64,000 nt of DNA from an uncultured Pseudoteredinibacter sp. (GCF_947500695.1 NZ_CANMSS010000007.1:186001-250000), one strand, 5' to 3'; positions 47,597 to 56,943 are shown, numbered from the stretch's first letter. Notes: a model not told the origin generated them from the sequence alone. Made by a program: numbers and translations.

Positions 47597-47878
47597 ATGG
47601 CGAAGTTGCCTGATGAACAACGCGAAATTCATGCAAATTACACCTCTCAATTTATTGAGTTGGCCAATAAACTGAAAGATGACGGTGGTGATGTTCAGAT
47701 CATCTCAGCAGCGCTGATGAGCGCTTCTGGTGTATATGCGACTTATACAACTTCTGGCAATGAAGGCTATTTGCATGAGTCTGGCATTGAAAAAGTGACT
47801 CAGGTTTACAAAAATAACCTGACCTTTATTCAGAATCTAAAGAAAGCTCAGGCCGAAGACGCTCAGGCCAATAGCTAA
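47597..47878 (+). CDS. DUF3144 family protein
   Basis: A 93-residue soluble helical protein matching DUF3144: QREIHANYTSQFIELANKLKD, then ISAALMSASGVYATYTTSGN, a region typical of this family. Role unknown, but it is widely kept in Pseudomonadales and relatives. A good ribosome binding site (GGGAAGAAAA) precedes the ATG. Confidence 0.82.
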   Translation: MAKLPDEQREIHANYTSQFIELANKLKDDGGDVQIISAALMSASGVYATYTTSGNEGYLHESGIEKVTQVYKNNLTFIQNLKKAQAEDAQANS

Positions 47879-47957
47879 TACAGATTGGCCAGCTGCATAG
47901 CTGGCCATTGCTCACCTTCTTACATGGGTTAACCCAGCCTTCTTTGCGAGTACTATC

Positions 47958-48305
47958 GTGGCGCATCTGCTTTATCGTCTAAATCAACTGCCTGAAGATG
48001 AAATCATTGAAATACGCCAATTGCTCGATGATGCAGGTATTGAATATTATGAAACCAGTGGCGGCAACTGGGGGATTTCTCTAGCGGCTATATGGTTACA
48101 TGACGACAGTCAACTGGAAGAAGCTAAGGAACATCTCGAAAAGTATCACCGTTATCGCGCGGAGGCTGCACGTCAGCAACCCGTTGAAAGCTGGTGGTCA
48201 CATGCCCGTCGCCGCCCAATCAAGGTCTTGGCCTTTTCAGCTTTAATCGCAGCTTTGTTTTATCTCCTATTAGCGCCTTTCGTTGCCATGATGACCTCTG
48301 CATAG
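47958..48305 (+). CDS. DUF6164-family membrane protein
   Basis: The 115-residue protein has an N-terminal domain with RLNQLPEDEIIEIRQLLDDAGIEYYETSGGNWGIS, resembling DUF2007-type regulatory folds, a helical middle (LEEAKEHLEKYHRYRAEAARQQ), and one C-terminal membrane helix (VLAFSALIAALFYLLLAPFV). Function unknown; DUF6164-like proteins are conserved in gammaproteobacteria. Confidence 0.72.
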   Translation: MAHLLYRLNQLPEDEIIEIRQLLDDAGIEYYETSGGNWGISLAAIWLHDDSQLEEAKEHLEKYHRYRAEAARQQPVESWWSHARRRPIKVLAFSALIAALFYLLLAPFVAMMTSA

Positions 48306-48408
48306 TCAGCAGAATATTGATTAACTGCTATGCTTACAGCATCGTTGACATTGGCTCGTGATTGATAGCTGAGCTGAAGGCCTTCTATTAAGTAAACAGG
48401 AGTTTGCT

Positions 48409-48708
48409 ATGGCGCGCGCTGTTATTTTGCTGCTGATCGTTTTAGGGCTGCAGTCCTGTGGTGAGTCAGGCCATGAGCATTTCTGCTCGAAATATCAATA
48501 TCTTCATGGCAAGTTAACCGAGCCAGGTGTGCTGCCCTTTCTGACTCTAAAAAAAATGCTACGTGAAGAGCTTAACGAGCCTGCTAAGCGTGAAGATGCC
48601 AAGATGGCTTTGTTCGTCATTGGCGATATAGAAAGAGGCCTCATTCGAGGCACTGAAAGCCCTAGAGATTACTGCCTACGCCGCAAGCGTTGGGAGGCCT
48701 ACCGCTAG
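48409..48708 (+). CDS. small putative lipoprotein, function unknown
   Basis: A 99-residue protein with a short signal peptide and lipobox (VLGLQSC), suggesting attachment through Cys 17. The mature part has three more cysteines-free charged segments and a PRDYCLRRKRWEAYR tail. A ribosome binding site (AGGAG) lies 6 bases before the ATG. It ends 12 bases before the MITE-like element. No family is recognised. Confidence 0.6.
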   Translation: MARAVILLLIVLGLQSCGESGHEHFCSKYQYLHGKLTEPGVLPFLTLKKMLREELNEPAKREDAKMALFVIGDIERGLIRGTESPRDYCLRRKRWEAYR

Positions 48709-48719
48709 CCAATGGGTGG

Positions 48720-48914
48720 CTAGGGCACTTCTGAATAATGCAGGTTTTGCTCAGCGGAGCTCGGAAGCGCTTAGCTACTAGACGCGCTTCACGCCAATGT
48801 CGTACTCTTCGTTGCTCCTTTTCGACAGGCGACCAGTCTGCCTTCAAAGCAGCGCCTCGATTACGATATTGACGTGAAGCCTGAGCAAATCTGCATTGTT
48901 CAGAGGTGCCCTAG
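48720..48914. mobile_element. MITE-like element with 34-base imperfect terminal inverted repeats
   Basis: The left arm (48720-48754) and the right arm (48881-48914, inverted) match over almost their whole length with four substitutions and a one-base gap: outer parts read GGGCACTTCTGAATAATG and, inverted, GGGCACCTCTGAACAATG. Each end carries CTAG, a likely 4-base target duplication of the kind made by IS5-group elements. The 126-base centre has no transposase. So it is a non-autonomous element or remnant. It sits between a lipoprotein gene and the gap promoter region. Confidence 0.75.
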
Positions 48915-49009
48915 TAGCAAATTCATCAAATTGTCATATCTAGGGCTTTAAATATATGTTTTGGCGTATATAATGCGCCCCATATGTATCTAGCTTCGGA
49001 GGATGAGTG

Positions 49010-50014
49010 ATGGCAGTTAAAGTGGGAATCAACGGCTTTGGGCGTATGGGGCGGCTAGTGTTGCGCGCTGCCTGGCAATGGCCAGAGTTTGAGTTCGTAC
49101 AGATTAATGATCCTGCCGGTGATGCAGAATGTTTTGCGCACTTGATGAATTTTGATTCTGTCCACGGAAGCTTTGATGGTAACTGTGTGGCCCAAGAACA
49201 ATCCTTGTTGTTAGGCCAGCATCAGGTGGTCTTTACTCGTCAGAAGTCAATTGAGGCCGTTGATTGGTCGTCTTGTGATCTCGTTATTGAAGCCTCTGGA
49301 AAATTTAAGAGCCAGGCCAGCCTACAAGCTTACTTTGATCAAGGGGTGAAGCGGGTTTTGGTTACGGCGCCGGTTAAGGAGCCAGGGGTACTAGATACCG
49401 TATTGGGTGTAAATGATCATTTATTTGATCCAGCTAAGCACCGCATTGTCACTGCGGCTTCTTGTACCACCAATTGCCTGGCGCCGGTCGTAAAAGTTAT
49501 TAATGAATCTTTCGGAATTGTGCATGGCAGCTTTACCACCATCCATGATATTACCAACACTCAAAGTATTTTAGATCAGGCGCATAAAGATCTGCGCCGG
49601 GCTCGCGCCTGTGGACAGAGTTTGATTCCTACCAGTACAGGCTCAGCAACAGCTATTATGGAAATCTTTCCTGAATTAAAAGGGCGCTTAGATGGCCACG
49701 CAGTGAGAGTGCCTTTGGCCAACGCCTCCTTAACGGATTGTGTCTTTGAGCTGGCTAAAGATACAACGGCGGAAGAAGTTAATGAGCAATTAAAGCTTGC
49801 CAGCCAAACCCATCTAAGCGGCGTTTTGGGCTACGAAACACGACCATTGGTGTCGGTGGATTTTAAAACCGACCCGCGTTCCAGCATTATCGATGCCTTA
49901 AGTACTCGAGTCATTAATTCTCGACATGTGAAAATCTACGCTTGGTATGACAATGAGTGGGGTTATGCGAATCGTAGTGCCGAGCTTGCTAAGATGCTTG
50001 CCCAGCACTGCTAA
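49010..50014 (+). CDS. glyceraldehyde-3-phosphate dehydrogenase, ArsJ-associated
   Basis: The 334-residue GAPDH starts [22 protein letters not shown], after GGAGG 7 bases upstream. It has the catalytic [12 protein letters not shown], the phosphate-site [10 protein letters not shown], and [12 protein letters not shown] at the end. In ars operons such enzymes make 1-arseno-3-phosphoglycerate from arsenate, which ArsJ exports. The next gene (50062) is ArsJ, so this is not the glycolytic copy but the detoxification one. A sigma-70-like TATAAT at 48969-48974 lies 35 bases before the start. An arsR gene is absent. Confidence 0.85.
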   Translation: MAVKVGINGFGRMGRLVLRAAWQWPEFEFVQINDPAGDAECFAHLMNFDSVHGSFDGNCVAQEQSLLLGQHQVVFTRQKSIEAVDWSSCDLVIEASGKFKSQASLQAYFDQGVKRVLVTAPVKEPGVLDTVLGVNDHLFDPAKHRIVTAASCTTNCLAPVVKVINESFGIVHGSFTTIHDITNTQSILDQAHKDLRRARACGQSLIPTSTGSATAIMEIFPELKGRLDGHAVRVPLANASLTDCVFELAKDTTAEEVNEQLKLASQTHLSGVLGYETRPLVSVDFKTDPRSSIIDALSTRVINSRHVKIYAWYDNEWGYANRSAELAKMLAQHC

Positions 50015-50061
50015 TCAATTGTTTTTGCGTTGCTTTACTGGGACTTTTCGAGGCTAGAAAG

Positions 50062-51249
50062 ATGAATAGCGGCATCCGCCAATATGCTCTGATCTGTGCG
50101 AACTACTGGGCTTTTACCATCACTGATGGTGCATTGCGAATGTTAGTGCTTTGGTACTTTCATCAGCAGGGTTTTGGTGCTCTAGCGATTGCCAGTTTAT
50201 TTGTGTTATATGAGCTTTGCGGTGTGTTCACCAATTTATTTGGTGGCTGGCTAGGTGCGCGAATCGGTTTAAATCAAACCATGAATTTGGGTTTGCTATT
50301 GCAAATTTGTGCGCTGGGTTTATTGCTGGTGCCAGCAGATATGCTGAGTGTGGCTTGGGTAATGATGGCTCAAGCTGGCTCTGGTATTGCCAAAGATTTA
50401 AACAAGATGAGCGCAAAGAGCGCCATTAAAAACTTGGTACCCCAAGATCAATTATTCCGGTGGGTGGCACGGCTAACTGGTTCTAAAAACAGTTTGAAAG
50501 GACTTGGTTTTTTTGTGGGGGCTGCGCTCTATCAATATTGGGGCTTCCAGCAAGCTTTGTTGTTGCTAATGGGATTGTTGTTAATCGCTTTAGTGGCAAG
50601 CTTACTGTTGCTCGACAAGCAGCTAGGTCGCAGCAAGTATAAGGCGAAATTTACAGAGCTCTTCTCAAATAGCTCTGCCCTAAATCAGCTTTCTGCCGCC
50701 AGATTATTTTTGTTTGCTGCTAGGGATGTTTGGTTTGTTGTGGCTCTACCGGTTTCGCTTGCCCAATATTTTGGCTGGGAGCATTCGGCGGTCGGTGCGT
50801 TTTTAGCCGCTTGGATTATCATTTATGGTGCGGTTCAAGGTTTTGTGCCGCAGTTACTAAAACAGCAAGATGCGGCTTCCAAACTGTGTTTTTGGGCTGT
50901 GCTATTGGCTACTCTAAGCTTTGCTATCGCATTGCCATTATTATTTTTAGCGGCGGATAATATTGCACTGTCGCAGATGTTACTGTTGTTGGGCTTGCTT
51001 GCCTTTGCCGGAATTTTTGCGATTAATTCGGCTTACCATAGTTATTTAGTGGTTGCCTATGCGCGTGCTGACGGTGCGTCTTTAGATGTAGGTTTTTATT
51101 ATATGTCGAATGCGCTGGGTAGGTTGCTTGGGACGATCCTGTCGGGGTGGATCTTTGCCAGCTTTGGCTTAGCGGCTTGCTTATTGGCCTCTGCTGCCAT
51201 GTTGCTAGCCGCAGGGTTATTGGCCAGAGGGCTGCCTAGTAGCGAATAG
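50062..51249 (+). CDS. arsJ: organoarsenical efflux MFS transporter ArsJ
   Basis: The 395-residue membrane protein begins RQYALICANYWAFTITDGALRMLVLWYFHQQGF, the sequence typical of ArsJ, then about twelve hydrophobic helices. ArsJ exports 1-arseno-3-phosphoglycerate, the product of the preceding GAPDH, so the pair gives arsenate resistance. It starts 47 bases after the GAPDH gene on the same strand and ends before a strong terminator. The family assignment rests on the motif and pairing. Confidence 0.85.
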   Translation: MNSGIRQYALICANYWAFTITDGALRMLVLWYFHQQGFGALAIASLFVLYELCGVFTNLFGGWLGARIGLNQTMNLGLLLQICALGLLLVPADMLSVAWVMMAQAGSGIAKDLNKMSAKSAIKNLVPQDQLFRWVARLTGSKNSLKGLGFFVGAALYQYWGFQQALLLLMGLLLIALVASLLLLDKQLGRSKYKAKFTELFSNSSALNQLSAARLFLFAARDVWFVVALPVSLAQYFGWEHSAVGAFLAAWIIIYGAVQGFVPQLLKQQDAASKLCFWAVLLATLSFAIALPLLFLAADNIALSQMLLLLGLLAFAGIFAINSAYHSYLVVAYARADGASLDVGFYYMSNALGRLLGTILSGWIFASFGLAACLLASAAMLLAAGLLARGLPSSE

Positions 51250-51281
51250 CAGTTTACGCTTGTTGAAAAACCAGAACCCAT

Positions 51282-51314
51282 AAAAAAGCTCGCGAAATCA
51301 GCGAGCTTTTTTGT
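51282..51314. terminator. bidirectional terminator after arsJ
   Basis: AAAAAAGCTCGC pairs perfectly with GCGAGCTTTTTT around a 7-base loop. The A and T flanks let it act on both arsJ (plus) and the unknown minus-strand gene that ends at 51333. Confidence 0.9.
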
Positions 51315-51332
51315 TTTCTATTGCAGTTAGGC

Positions 51333-51692
51333 TTAAACCGGCTCTACGGTATAGCTCACTGCATTTTGGCGGCGCTTGTCACGAATTTTACGGAGCTGTC
51401 GTTGAGCTGGGATTTGCCATTGTGCAACGGTTTCAGATACGCAGTATCCGCGGCTTATTAGCGCATTAATAATGGCATTGGCTGCCCCTAAAGCTTGTTG
51501 GCAGCGGTGATAAGGGCCTTGGCTTTTTACTTTATGTGGCTGCTCATCGCTGATGCCCCCTAAGGCTATTAAGGAGTACAGGCCATCTTCTACAGGTTTA
51601 ATGTGTAGCTCGATGCGTTTCCCTGATGCCGCTAGCAAAACCACAGATGTCCCTATTTGAGGTAGCTTTAGATAGTTAAGTCGCATAGTCAT
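51333..51692 (-). CDS. unidentified protein, about 117 aa
   Basis: No family is recognised. The preferred start is the second ATG (51686), giving MRLNYLKLPQIGTSV. It is a basic, mixed alpha-beta protein: strands early (VVLLAASGKRIELHI), a YHRCQQALGAANAIINALIS helix, and a basic RQLRKIRDKRRQN tail that could bind nucleic acid. The frame is flanked by a terminator and a long non-coding region, so it has its own promoter. Confidence 0.55.
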   Translation of the reverse strand: MTMRLNYLKLPQIGTSVVLLAASGKRIELHIKPVEDGLYSLIALGGISDEQPHKVKSQGPYHRCQQALGAANAIINALISRGYCVSETVAQWQIPAQRQLRKIRDKRRQNAVSYTVEPV

Positions 51693-52277
51693 TGCTTCTT
51701 TAGCTCGTTAAGTCAGCATCCCGCTGACCGATAAATTTATTTGTTAGCCAGGCCCTTCAATAGGCTCTCTTTATTGGCTGACAAATCCGCAGGCTTAAAT
51801 TTAACTTTTGCTGCCAAATATCGGATTTTCCCTTCAAACCCCTGTAAAAATAAGGATATTGGCGTCAAAAAACACCTATAGCTTCACTCATCTCCGCGGA
51901 AGCGTCAAGTTTCAATCACTCTATAGTTGAATGTTGAGTGTGTATATAAGTCTTTGATATTAAAAATAATATAGCCCAAAAAGTAGATTTATTTTTTATT
52001 GACTGGGCGACAACTGGTCACGGAACTGTTGCCCTTTGTGAACCAGCTAACATTTTGTATAGCCAAAATTTTGGCGCGCTCTGCAGCTAATTCGACTTTG
52101 AATGTTGGCATATAGAAGCTTGGAGCTAATTTGCGACAAAAGTTGTGCTTGGCTTACTTGTTCACGCGGGCGGAGAAGCTAGGAAGATAGCTGTTAATCC
52201 TTCTGAATTCGTCTAGAGCTGAAGGCATTAATTGAGTAAACTTGCGCCGTTTTAGCGGCCCTTCAATTGGAAATCTT
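51693..52277. other. non-coding gap upstream of tcdA
   Basis: The 585-base region holds no gene I can support. It is AT-rich around 51850-52010 and contains GGGCGACA-N16-TGTTGCCC (near 52005-52034, one mismatch) and CACTC/GAGTG arms near 51920. These may be promoter elements of the two divergent genes or an unannotated small RNA. No tRNA, tmRNA, 6S or RNase P signature was found. Confidence 0.45.
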
Positions 52278-53066
52278 ATGCTCAGTGAATCCTACCGCCA
52301 ACGCTTTTCCGGCATCGCTCGTTTATATGGCGATAATAGCCTGATTCAGCTGGCTTCCGCCCATATGATGGTCATAGGCATTGGCGGTGTGGGAAGTTGG
52401 CTGGCAGAGGCTTTGGCGCGCAGCGGGGTGGGTGAAATTAGCCTTGTTGATATGGATGAAGTTTGTGTCAGCAATATCAATCGCCAGGTGCATGCTTTGC
52501 AGAGTACGATTGGTCAAAGCAAAATTGATTTAATGTCGGCTCGGCTAAAAGATATTAACCCCGATATCCGCGTAAACTGCATCGATGACTTTTTAGATCA
52601 AGATAATATTACTGAGCTTGTTGGCCAAGATATTGATGTCGTTATAGATGCAATCGATTCGGGTAAGGTAAAAGCTGCCCTGATTGCGCATTGCCGTTCC
52701 CATAAGCAACAGGTGATCACTTTGGGCAGTGCGGGTGGCAAGGTCAACCCTGCACGAGTAATCAGCGGGGATTTAAGCAAAACCATCAAAGATCCGCTGC
52801 TTGCCAGAGTTAGAAAAATACTCCGCCAGCAATACGGTTTCCCGCGCAACCCCAAGCGGGTTTTCTCTGTCGAGGCGGTATATTCACCCGAGCAGATGCG
52901 ATACCCGGATGGTGAGGGAGGTTTTACCGAGCAAAAGCCGAAGCAAGATGCCGGGCAGGGCTTGGATTGCAGTGGTGGATTTGGCTCTATTACCATGGTG
53001 ACTTCGGTTTTTGCCATGCATGCGGCCACCCGAGCAATTGAGCGCTACCTAGAGCGTGTCCAATAA
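52278..53066 (+). CDS. tcdA: tRNA threonylcarbamoyladenosine dehydratase TcdA (CsdL)
   Basis: TcdA cyclises t6A37 of tRNA to ct6A, using ATP. The 262-residue ThiF/E1-like protein from ATG 52278 has the nucleotide loop VIGIGGVGSWLAEALARSG, LVDMDEVCVSNINRQ, and FSVEAVYSPEQ late. It acts with the CsdA-CsdE sulfur-transfer pair, here encoded head-on in the next gene. An upstream TTG adds 12 residues and is not supported. Confidence 0.95.
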   Translation: MLSESYRQRFSGIARLYGDNSLIQLASAHMMVIGIGGVGSWLAEALARSGVGEISLVDMDEVCVSNINRQVHALQSTIGQSKIDLMSARLKDINPDIRVNCIDDFLDQDNITELVGQDIDVVIDAIDSGKVKAALIAHCRSHKQQVITLGSAGGKVNPARVISGDLSKTIKDPLLARVRKILRQQYGFPRNPKRVFSVEAVYSPEQMRYPDGEGGFTEQKPKQDAGQGLDCSGGFGSITMVTSVFAMHAATRAIERYLERVQ

Positions 53067-53077
53067 TGTTAGAAGTT

Positions 53078-54712
53078 TTAGCTATTTGCTAATTTTTGAA
53101 GATGCTCAACTAAACTGTAAACGCCGTTGCTACGAGATGGGCTGAGATAATTTTTAAGCTGTAGCTCATCGATCGCTTTAGTGAAATCAAAGTCAGCAAT
53201 TTCTTGGCTACTGGCGCCTTCTACCCAACTTAATATAAGGGCGCTAATCCCTCTGATCAGGCGGGCATCACTGTCGTGACGAAAATGCCAACGCCCATTA
53301 TGTTGCTTTGCTTCTAGCCACAAGGCTGATTCGCAGCCAGGAATTAATAAGTGGGTTTGTTGAATATCTTTTTTAGTGCTTACCTGTTTACCCCAGAGGA
53401 TTAACTGCTTCTGTCGCTGCTGCCAGCTTTTTGCCTGTTTGATTTCTGCCGCACGCTTAGCGTCGAGTTCATTCGAGCTAGGCTTGTCTTCGTTTTTAAT
53501 TTGTTCTTGAGCACTAAAAAATTCAGCGCAGGCATTTACTAAAGCTTCGATGTCGTTAAGCTTGTTGTAAGGGGCGATCGAGGCGCGCAATAAGCTGCTT
53601 TGCCCTAGCTCTTGAAGCAATGGTTGGGTGCAATGATGCCCATGACGTACAGCAATGCCATGTTGGTCGAGATAATCAGCCAGCTCAATATTAAGTTCTT
53701 GTTGCTGCAGGCTAAAGCAAATGATCGCCGCCGGATTATCTGGCTGACTAAAAAGCGTAAGCTCTGAGAAATCAGATAATTTTTGATGGGCTTGCTCGCA
53801 TAGAGCCTTAATGTGTTGTTGCATGTGTACAAGCGGCCACTGCTGAAAGAACTGCAGCGCAGCATCAAACGCAGCGACATTGGCAGTTGCTGGGCTGCCA
53901 GCTTCAAAACGATGGGGGGCATTTAAATAGCTGCTATTTTGCAGGCTGACTTGCTGAATCATTCCACCACCGCTGAGCAAAGGGGGGAGTTCATTAAGCC
54001 TTTCTTGTTTGCCATAGAGAATCCCCAGTCCTTCGGGGCCAAACATTTTATGGGCAGAAAAACAGAGGAAGTCACATTCTAATTCTTGTACATCAATCTG
54101 TTGATGTGCAATGGCCTGCGCCGCATCTACAATAAAGGTGCAATGTTCGGGCAGAAGTTTTTTCAATTCGCCAAGTTGGCTACTGCAGCCCATGGTATTC
54201 GAACAGGCGGTGACGCTGACAATGCGAGTTTTTTCGCTAATCAGCTGCTTTGCCGCTTGCCAATCCAGCTGACCATTTTTAATAGGTAGGAATTTTAGCG
54301 TCAGTTGTTTTTGCAGGGCTATCTCCTGCCATGGAATTAAATTGGCATGATGTTCTAGCAAGGAGAGAACAATTTCATCGCCCGCTTGCAACTTTGCTGC
54401 CAAGCCTTTGGCCAAAGTGTTTAGTGCGGCTGTGCAACTTTGGGTGAAGACGATATTGTTAGCATTTTCAGCGTTAATAAATTCTGCACAATGGTGACGA
54501 CAGCTTTCTATGGTCTCTGTCGCGACTCGACTAAAACGGTGACTGCCGCGATGGGCATTGCCAATGGTAGATGAATAATAGGCGGAGATTGCCTCAATAA
54601 CCGAGCTGGGCTTTTGGGTGGTTGCAGCATTATCTAAGTAATGAATGGATTCATCGCGAAGGGCAGGGAAGTGGCTTTTAAAAGTTTGCGGGTCAAAATC
54701 TCTTGTCTTCAT
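53078..54712 (-). CDS. csdA: fused cysteine desulfurase-sulfur acceptor (CsdA-CsdE)
   Basis: The 544-residue protein has two parts. Residues 1-400 are a class II (SufS/CsdA-type) cysteine desulfurase: YLDNAATTQKP, PLP-binding K222 in FSAHKMFGPEG, and catalytic C361 in RHGHHCTQP. After a charged linker (about 403-425), residues 425-544 are a SufE/CsdE domain, with sulfur acceptor C460 in IPGCESALWL and LSPSRSNG near the end. In most bacteria these are separate proteins. It faces tcdA, 11 bases away. Confidence 0.9.
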   Translation of the reverse strand: MKTRDFDPQTFKSHFPALRDESIHYLDNAATTQKPSSVIEAISAYYSSTIGNAHRGSHRFSRVATETIESCRHHCAEFINAENANNIVFTQSCTAALNTLAKGLAAKLQAGDEIVLSLLEHHANLIPWQEIALQKQLTLKFLPIKNGQLDWQAAKQLISEKTRIVSVTACSNTMGCSSQLGELKKLLPEHCTFIVDAAQAIAHQQIDVQELECDFLCFSAHKMFGPEGLGILYGKQERLNELPPLLSGGGMIQQVSLQNSSYLNAPHRFEAGSPATANVAAFDAALQFFQQWPLVHMQQHIKALCEQAHQKLSDFSELTLFSQPDNPAAIICFSLQQQELNIELADYLDQHGIAVRHGHHCTQPLLQELGQSSLLRASIAPYNKLNDIEALVNACAEFFSAQEQIKNEDKPSSNELDAKRAAEIKQAKSWQQRQKQLILWGKQVSTKKDIQQTHLLIPGCESALWLEAKQHNGRWHFRHDSDARLIRGISALILSWVEGASSQEIADFDFTKAIDELQLKNYLSPSRSNGVYSLVEHLQKLANS

Positions 54713-54780
54713 AGCTGCTGCAGGTCTTATTCTCGCGCTTGGCTTGAGTTAAAGCGCAATTGTCTCACAGATTCGCTGGA

Positions 54781-55539
54781 TTATTTAAGGCCAAACAATG
54801 CACGGCTGTTAGCGCTGCTTTGCTCAGCAATATGATGAATATCTTGCTGGCGCAGATCGGCTAGGCACTGGGCTATTTCCAATAGATGTAGTGGGCTATT
54901 ACTCTGACCTTGCTTGCCAAATAAGGGCATAGAGGGGGCGTCGGTTTCCAGTACAATTTTAGATAGCTGCAGCTTGCTAGCCATACGGCGAGTCTTTTGT
55001 GCCCGTGGATAGCTGATGCTGCCGCCAATTCCAATCAACATGCCTTGGTCGATGTAGTTTTGGGCAAGCTCAATACTGCCGCTGAAGCCATGCACAACTC
55101 CACACAGAGGTTGCTGCTGTTTGAGAAGTGGGAGCAGTTCTTGTTGTGCTTTGTGGGCATGCAGAATAACGGGTAAGTTGCGCTCCCTGGCCTGCTGTAG
55201 CTGCCACTGCAGAGCTTCGATATGCAGTGGTGTGATACCTTTGCTGCCATCTAAGCCGCACTCACCAATCGCGATACAGTTCGGATCTTGCAAGGCTTGC
55301 TCAAGCTCTTTTTTCAGCGTGTGGAAGTTTTCCTCATCGACCCACCAAGGATGTAAACCGGCTGCCCAATAACAGCCATCGAATTTATTACACAAGGCTT
55401 GGATTTTGGGCCATTGCCTAGGCTCGGTGGCAGGGATGATGAGCTGGGAAATATGGTGTTCTTGGCATTGCTGCCAGAGCTGATCGACATTACTGAACTC
55501 AGGAAAGTCCAGGTGGCAATGACTGTCGATCAGCTCCAT
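54781..55539 (-). CDS. tatD: TatD-family deoxyribonuclease
   Basis: The 252-residue metal-dependent hydrolase begins MELIDSHCHLDFPEF, with the HxH metal pair. It holds IGECGLDGSKG, VVHGFSGS and VLETDAPSMP, the other metal and active-site motifs. TatD enzymes are DNA exonucleases linked with repair and DNA degradation. It lies 68 bases beyond csdA-csdE on the same strand. Confidence 0.93.
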   Translation of the reverse strand: MELIDSHCHLDFPEFSNVDQLWQQCQEHHISQLIIPATEPRQWPKIQALCNKFDGCYWAAGLHPWWVDEENFHTLKKELEQALQDPNCIAIGECGLDGSKGITPLHIEALQWQLQQARERNLPVILHAHKAQQELLPLLKQQQPLCGVVHGFSGSIELAQNYIDQGMLIGIGGSISYPRAQKTRRMASKLQLSKIVLETDAPSMPLFGKQGQSNSPLHLLEIAQCLADLRQQDIHHIAEQSSANSRALFGLK

Positions 55540-55596
55540 GATAGTCGCTTTATATAGATGGTAGCTTTAAGTGGCTAGTAGCATGAGATGGCAGGC

Positions 55597-56943
55597 CTAT
55601 AGGCTCTGCCAGAAGCTTAGTAAAATTAGCGCTGGGCAGAAGAAACGTACATAGATCGGCCATATCTTCCAGAACAGGCTATCTTCAATATCTTCATGAC
55701 CTTCTTTGAGTTCGGCTAGCAAGCGGTCGCGATGCATAATCCAGCCAGCAAAAATACACAGTAAAATGCCAAGAATTGGCTGGCTGTACTTGGTGGTGAA
55801 ATCCACGACTAGGCCAAATAGGCTAGCAAAATTCAAAATAATCACGGCGCTAACCGCAAAAATAATTCCACCAATAATCATTGTGACCACTGGGCGAGAA
55901 GCATTACTTCGCTCCACCGCTCTGGCTACAGGAACTTCAAGCATTGAGATGGATGAGGTAAGCGAGGCAATAGTCATCAGGCCGAAGAAGGCGATAGCTA
56001 CCCAAGGGCCAGCAGCTCCCATGGAATCAAATAGCACTGGTAGCACCTGGAAAATCAAGTCAGGGCCTGCCAGTAGCTCGCCGCTTTCACTGTAGATAGT
56101 AGCGCCATGGTGTTGCGCAACAAACATGGCGGGAATAATCAGTAAACCAGCAGTAAAGGCGATACCCACATCCACGGTAGTCACAATAGCGCCTAGGCGA
56201 GGCAGGCTGTCATCTTTGCTCAGATAAGAGCCGTAGATCATCATAGTGCCAACACCTAAAGAGAGCGAGAAGAAAGCCTGCCCCATAGCGTTAACGATCA
56301 GTTGCGGATCAGATAGCTGACTAAGGTCTGGTAATAAATAGAGTTTTAAACCCTCGGCAGCGCCTTCTTGCATCAGTACATAAACGATCAGCAGGATCAG
56401 CAAGATAATCAGTGCGGGCATTAAGCGGCTAGACCAGCGTTCAATACCTGATTCAACGCCGCTGGCGATAATCGCCATCGTAAGGCCGGCAAATAAGCCG
56501 CCGAAGATTAGGTTGCGACTGTTGCTCTGTTCGCTAAGCCAGCTGGTCGCGGCCTCCATGCTCAGCATATCGGTAACTGGGGCGAAGAGGTAGGCCACCA
56601 TCCAACCGGCAATAATGGTATAGAAGCTTAAAATTAGGCTGGCCACTACAATGCCATACCAGCCTACAAAGCGACCAAAGAATTTGCTTATAGGGTTAGC
56701 TGCTACAGAAGCCAGGCCATCAACAGTGTTGGAACGTGAGTGTCGGCCTAATGTTAGCTCGGCCATTAAGGCAGGGTAGGCCAAGCAGAATGCCAGCACT
56801 AAGTAAGCTAATACAAAGGCGGCGCCACCATTGCTTGCGGTTTGGGTTGGAAAACCCCAGATATTACCTAGGCCTACGGCGGAGCCGGCGGCGGCCATGA
56901 TAAATCCAGTTTTGGAAGAGAATTGTCCCCTAGGGCTGCTCAT
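55597..56943 (-). CDS. NSS-family sodium-dependent transporter
   Basis: The 448-residue protein is of the neurotransmitter:sodium symporter family (LeuT-like), with about eleven to twelve helices. The start AAAGSAVGLGNIWGFP gives the unwound TM1 sodium/substrate site, and TM6 shows FSLSLGVGTMMIYGSY. Such bacterial members take up amino acids with Na+. A second member is at 57669, after smpB. Substrate unknown. Confidence 0.9.
   Translation of the reverse strand: MSSPRGQFSSKTGFIMAAAGSAVGLGNIWGFPTQTASNGGAAFVLAYLVLAFCLAYPALMAELTLGRHSRSNTVDGLASVAANPISKFFGRFVGWYGIVVASLILSFYTIIAGWMVAYLFAPVTDMLSMEAATSWLSEQSNSRNLIFGGLFAGLTMAIIASGVESGIERWSSRLMPALIILLILLIVYVLMQEGAAEGLKLYLLPDLSQLSDPQLIVNAMGQAFFSLSLGVGTMMIYGSYLSKDDSLPRLGAIVTTVDVGIAFTAGLLIIPAMFVAQHHGATIYSESGELLAGPDLIFQVLPVLFDSMGAAGPWVAIAFFGLMTIASLTSSISMLEVPVARAVERSNASRPVVTMIIGGIIFAVSAVIILNFASLFGLVVDFTTKYSQPILGILLCIFAGWIMHRDRLLAELKEGHEDIEDSLFWKIWPIYVRFFCPALILLSFWQSL

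Noticed and set aside
48662..48847. 61-residue minus-strand frame at the mobile element
   Set aside because: It spans the left inverted repeat and the end of another gene and shows no transposase DDE motif.
50062..51249. ordinary sugar or drug MFS transporter
   Set aside because: The N-terminal sequence and pairing with the adjacent GAPDH gene fit ArsJ better.
52598..53029. 143-residue frame opposite tcdA
   Set aside because: It lies wholly inside tcdA, which has clear motifs; the antisense translation has no recognisable domain.
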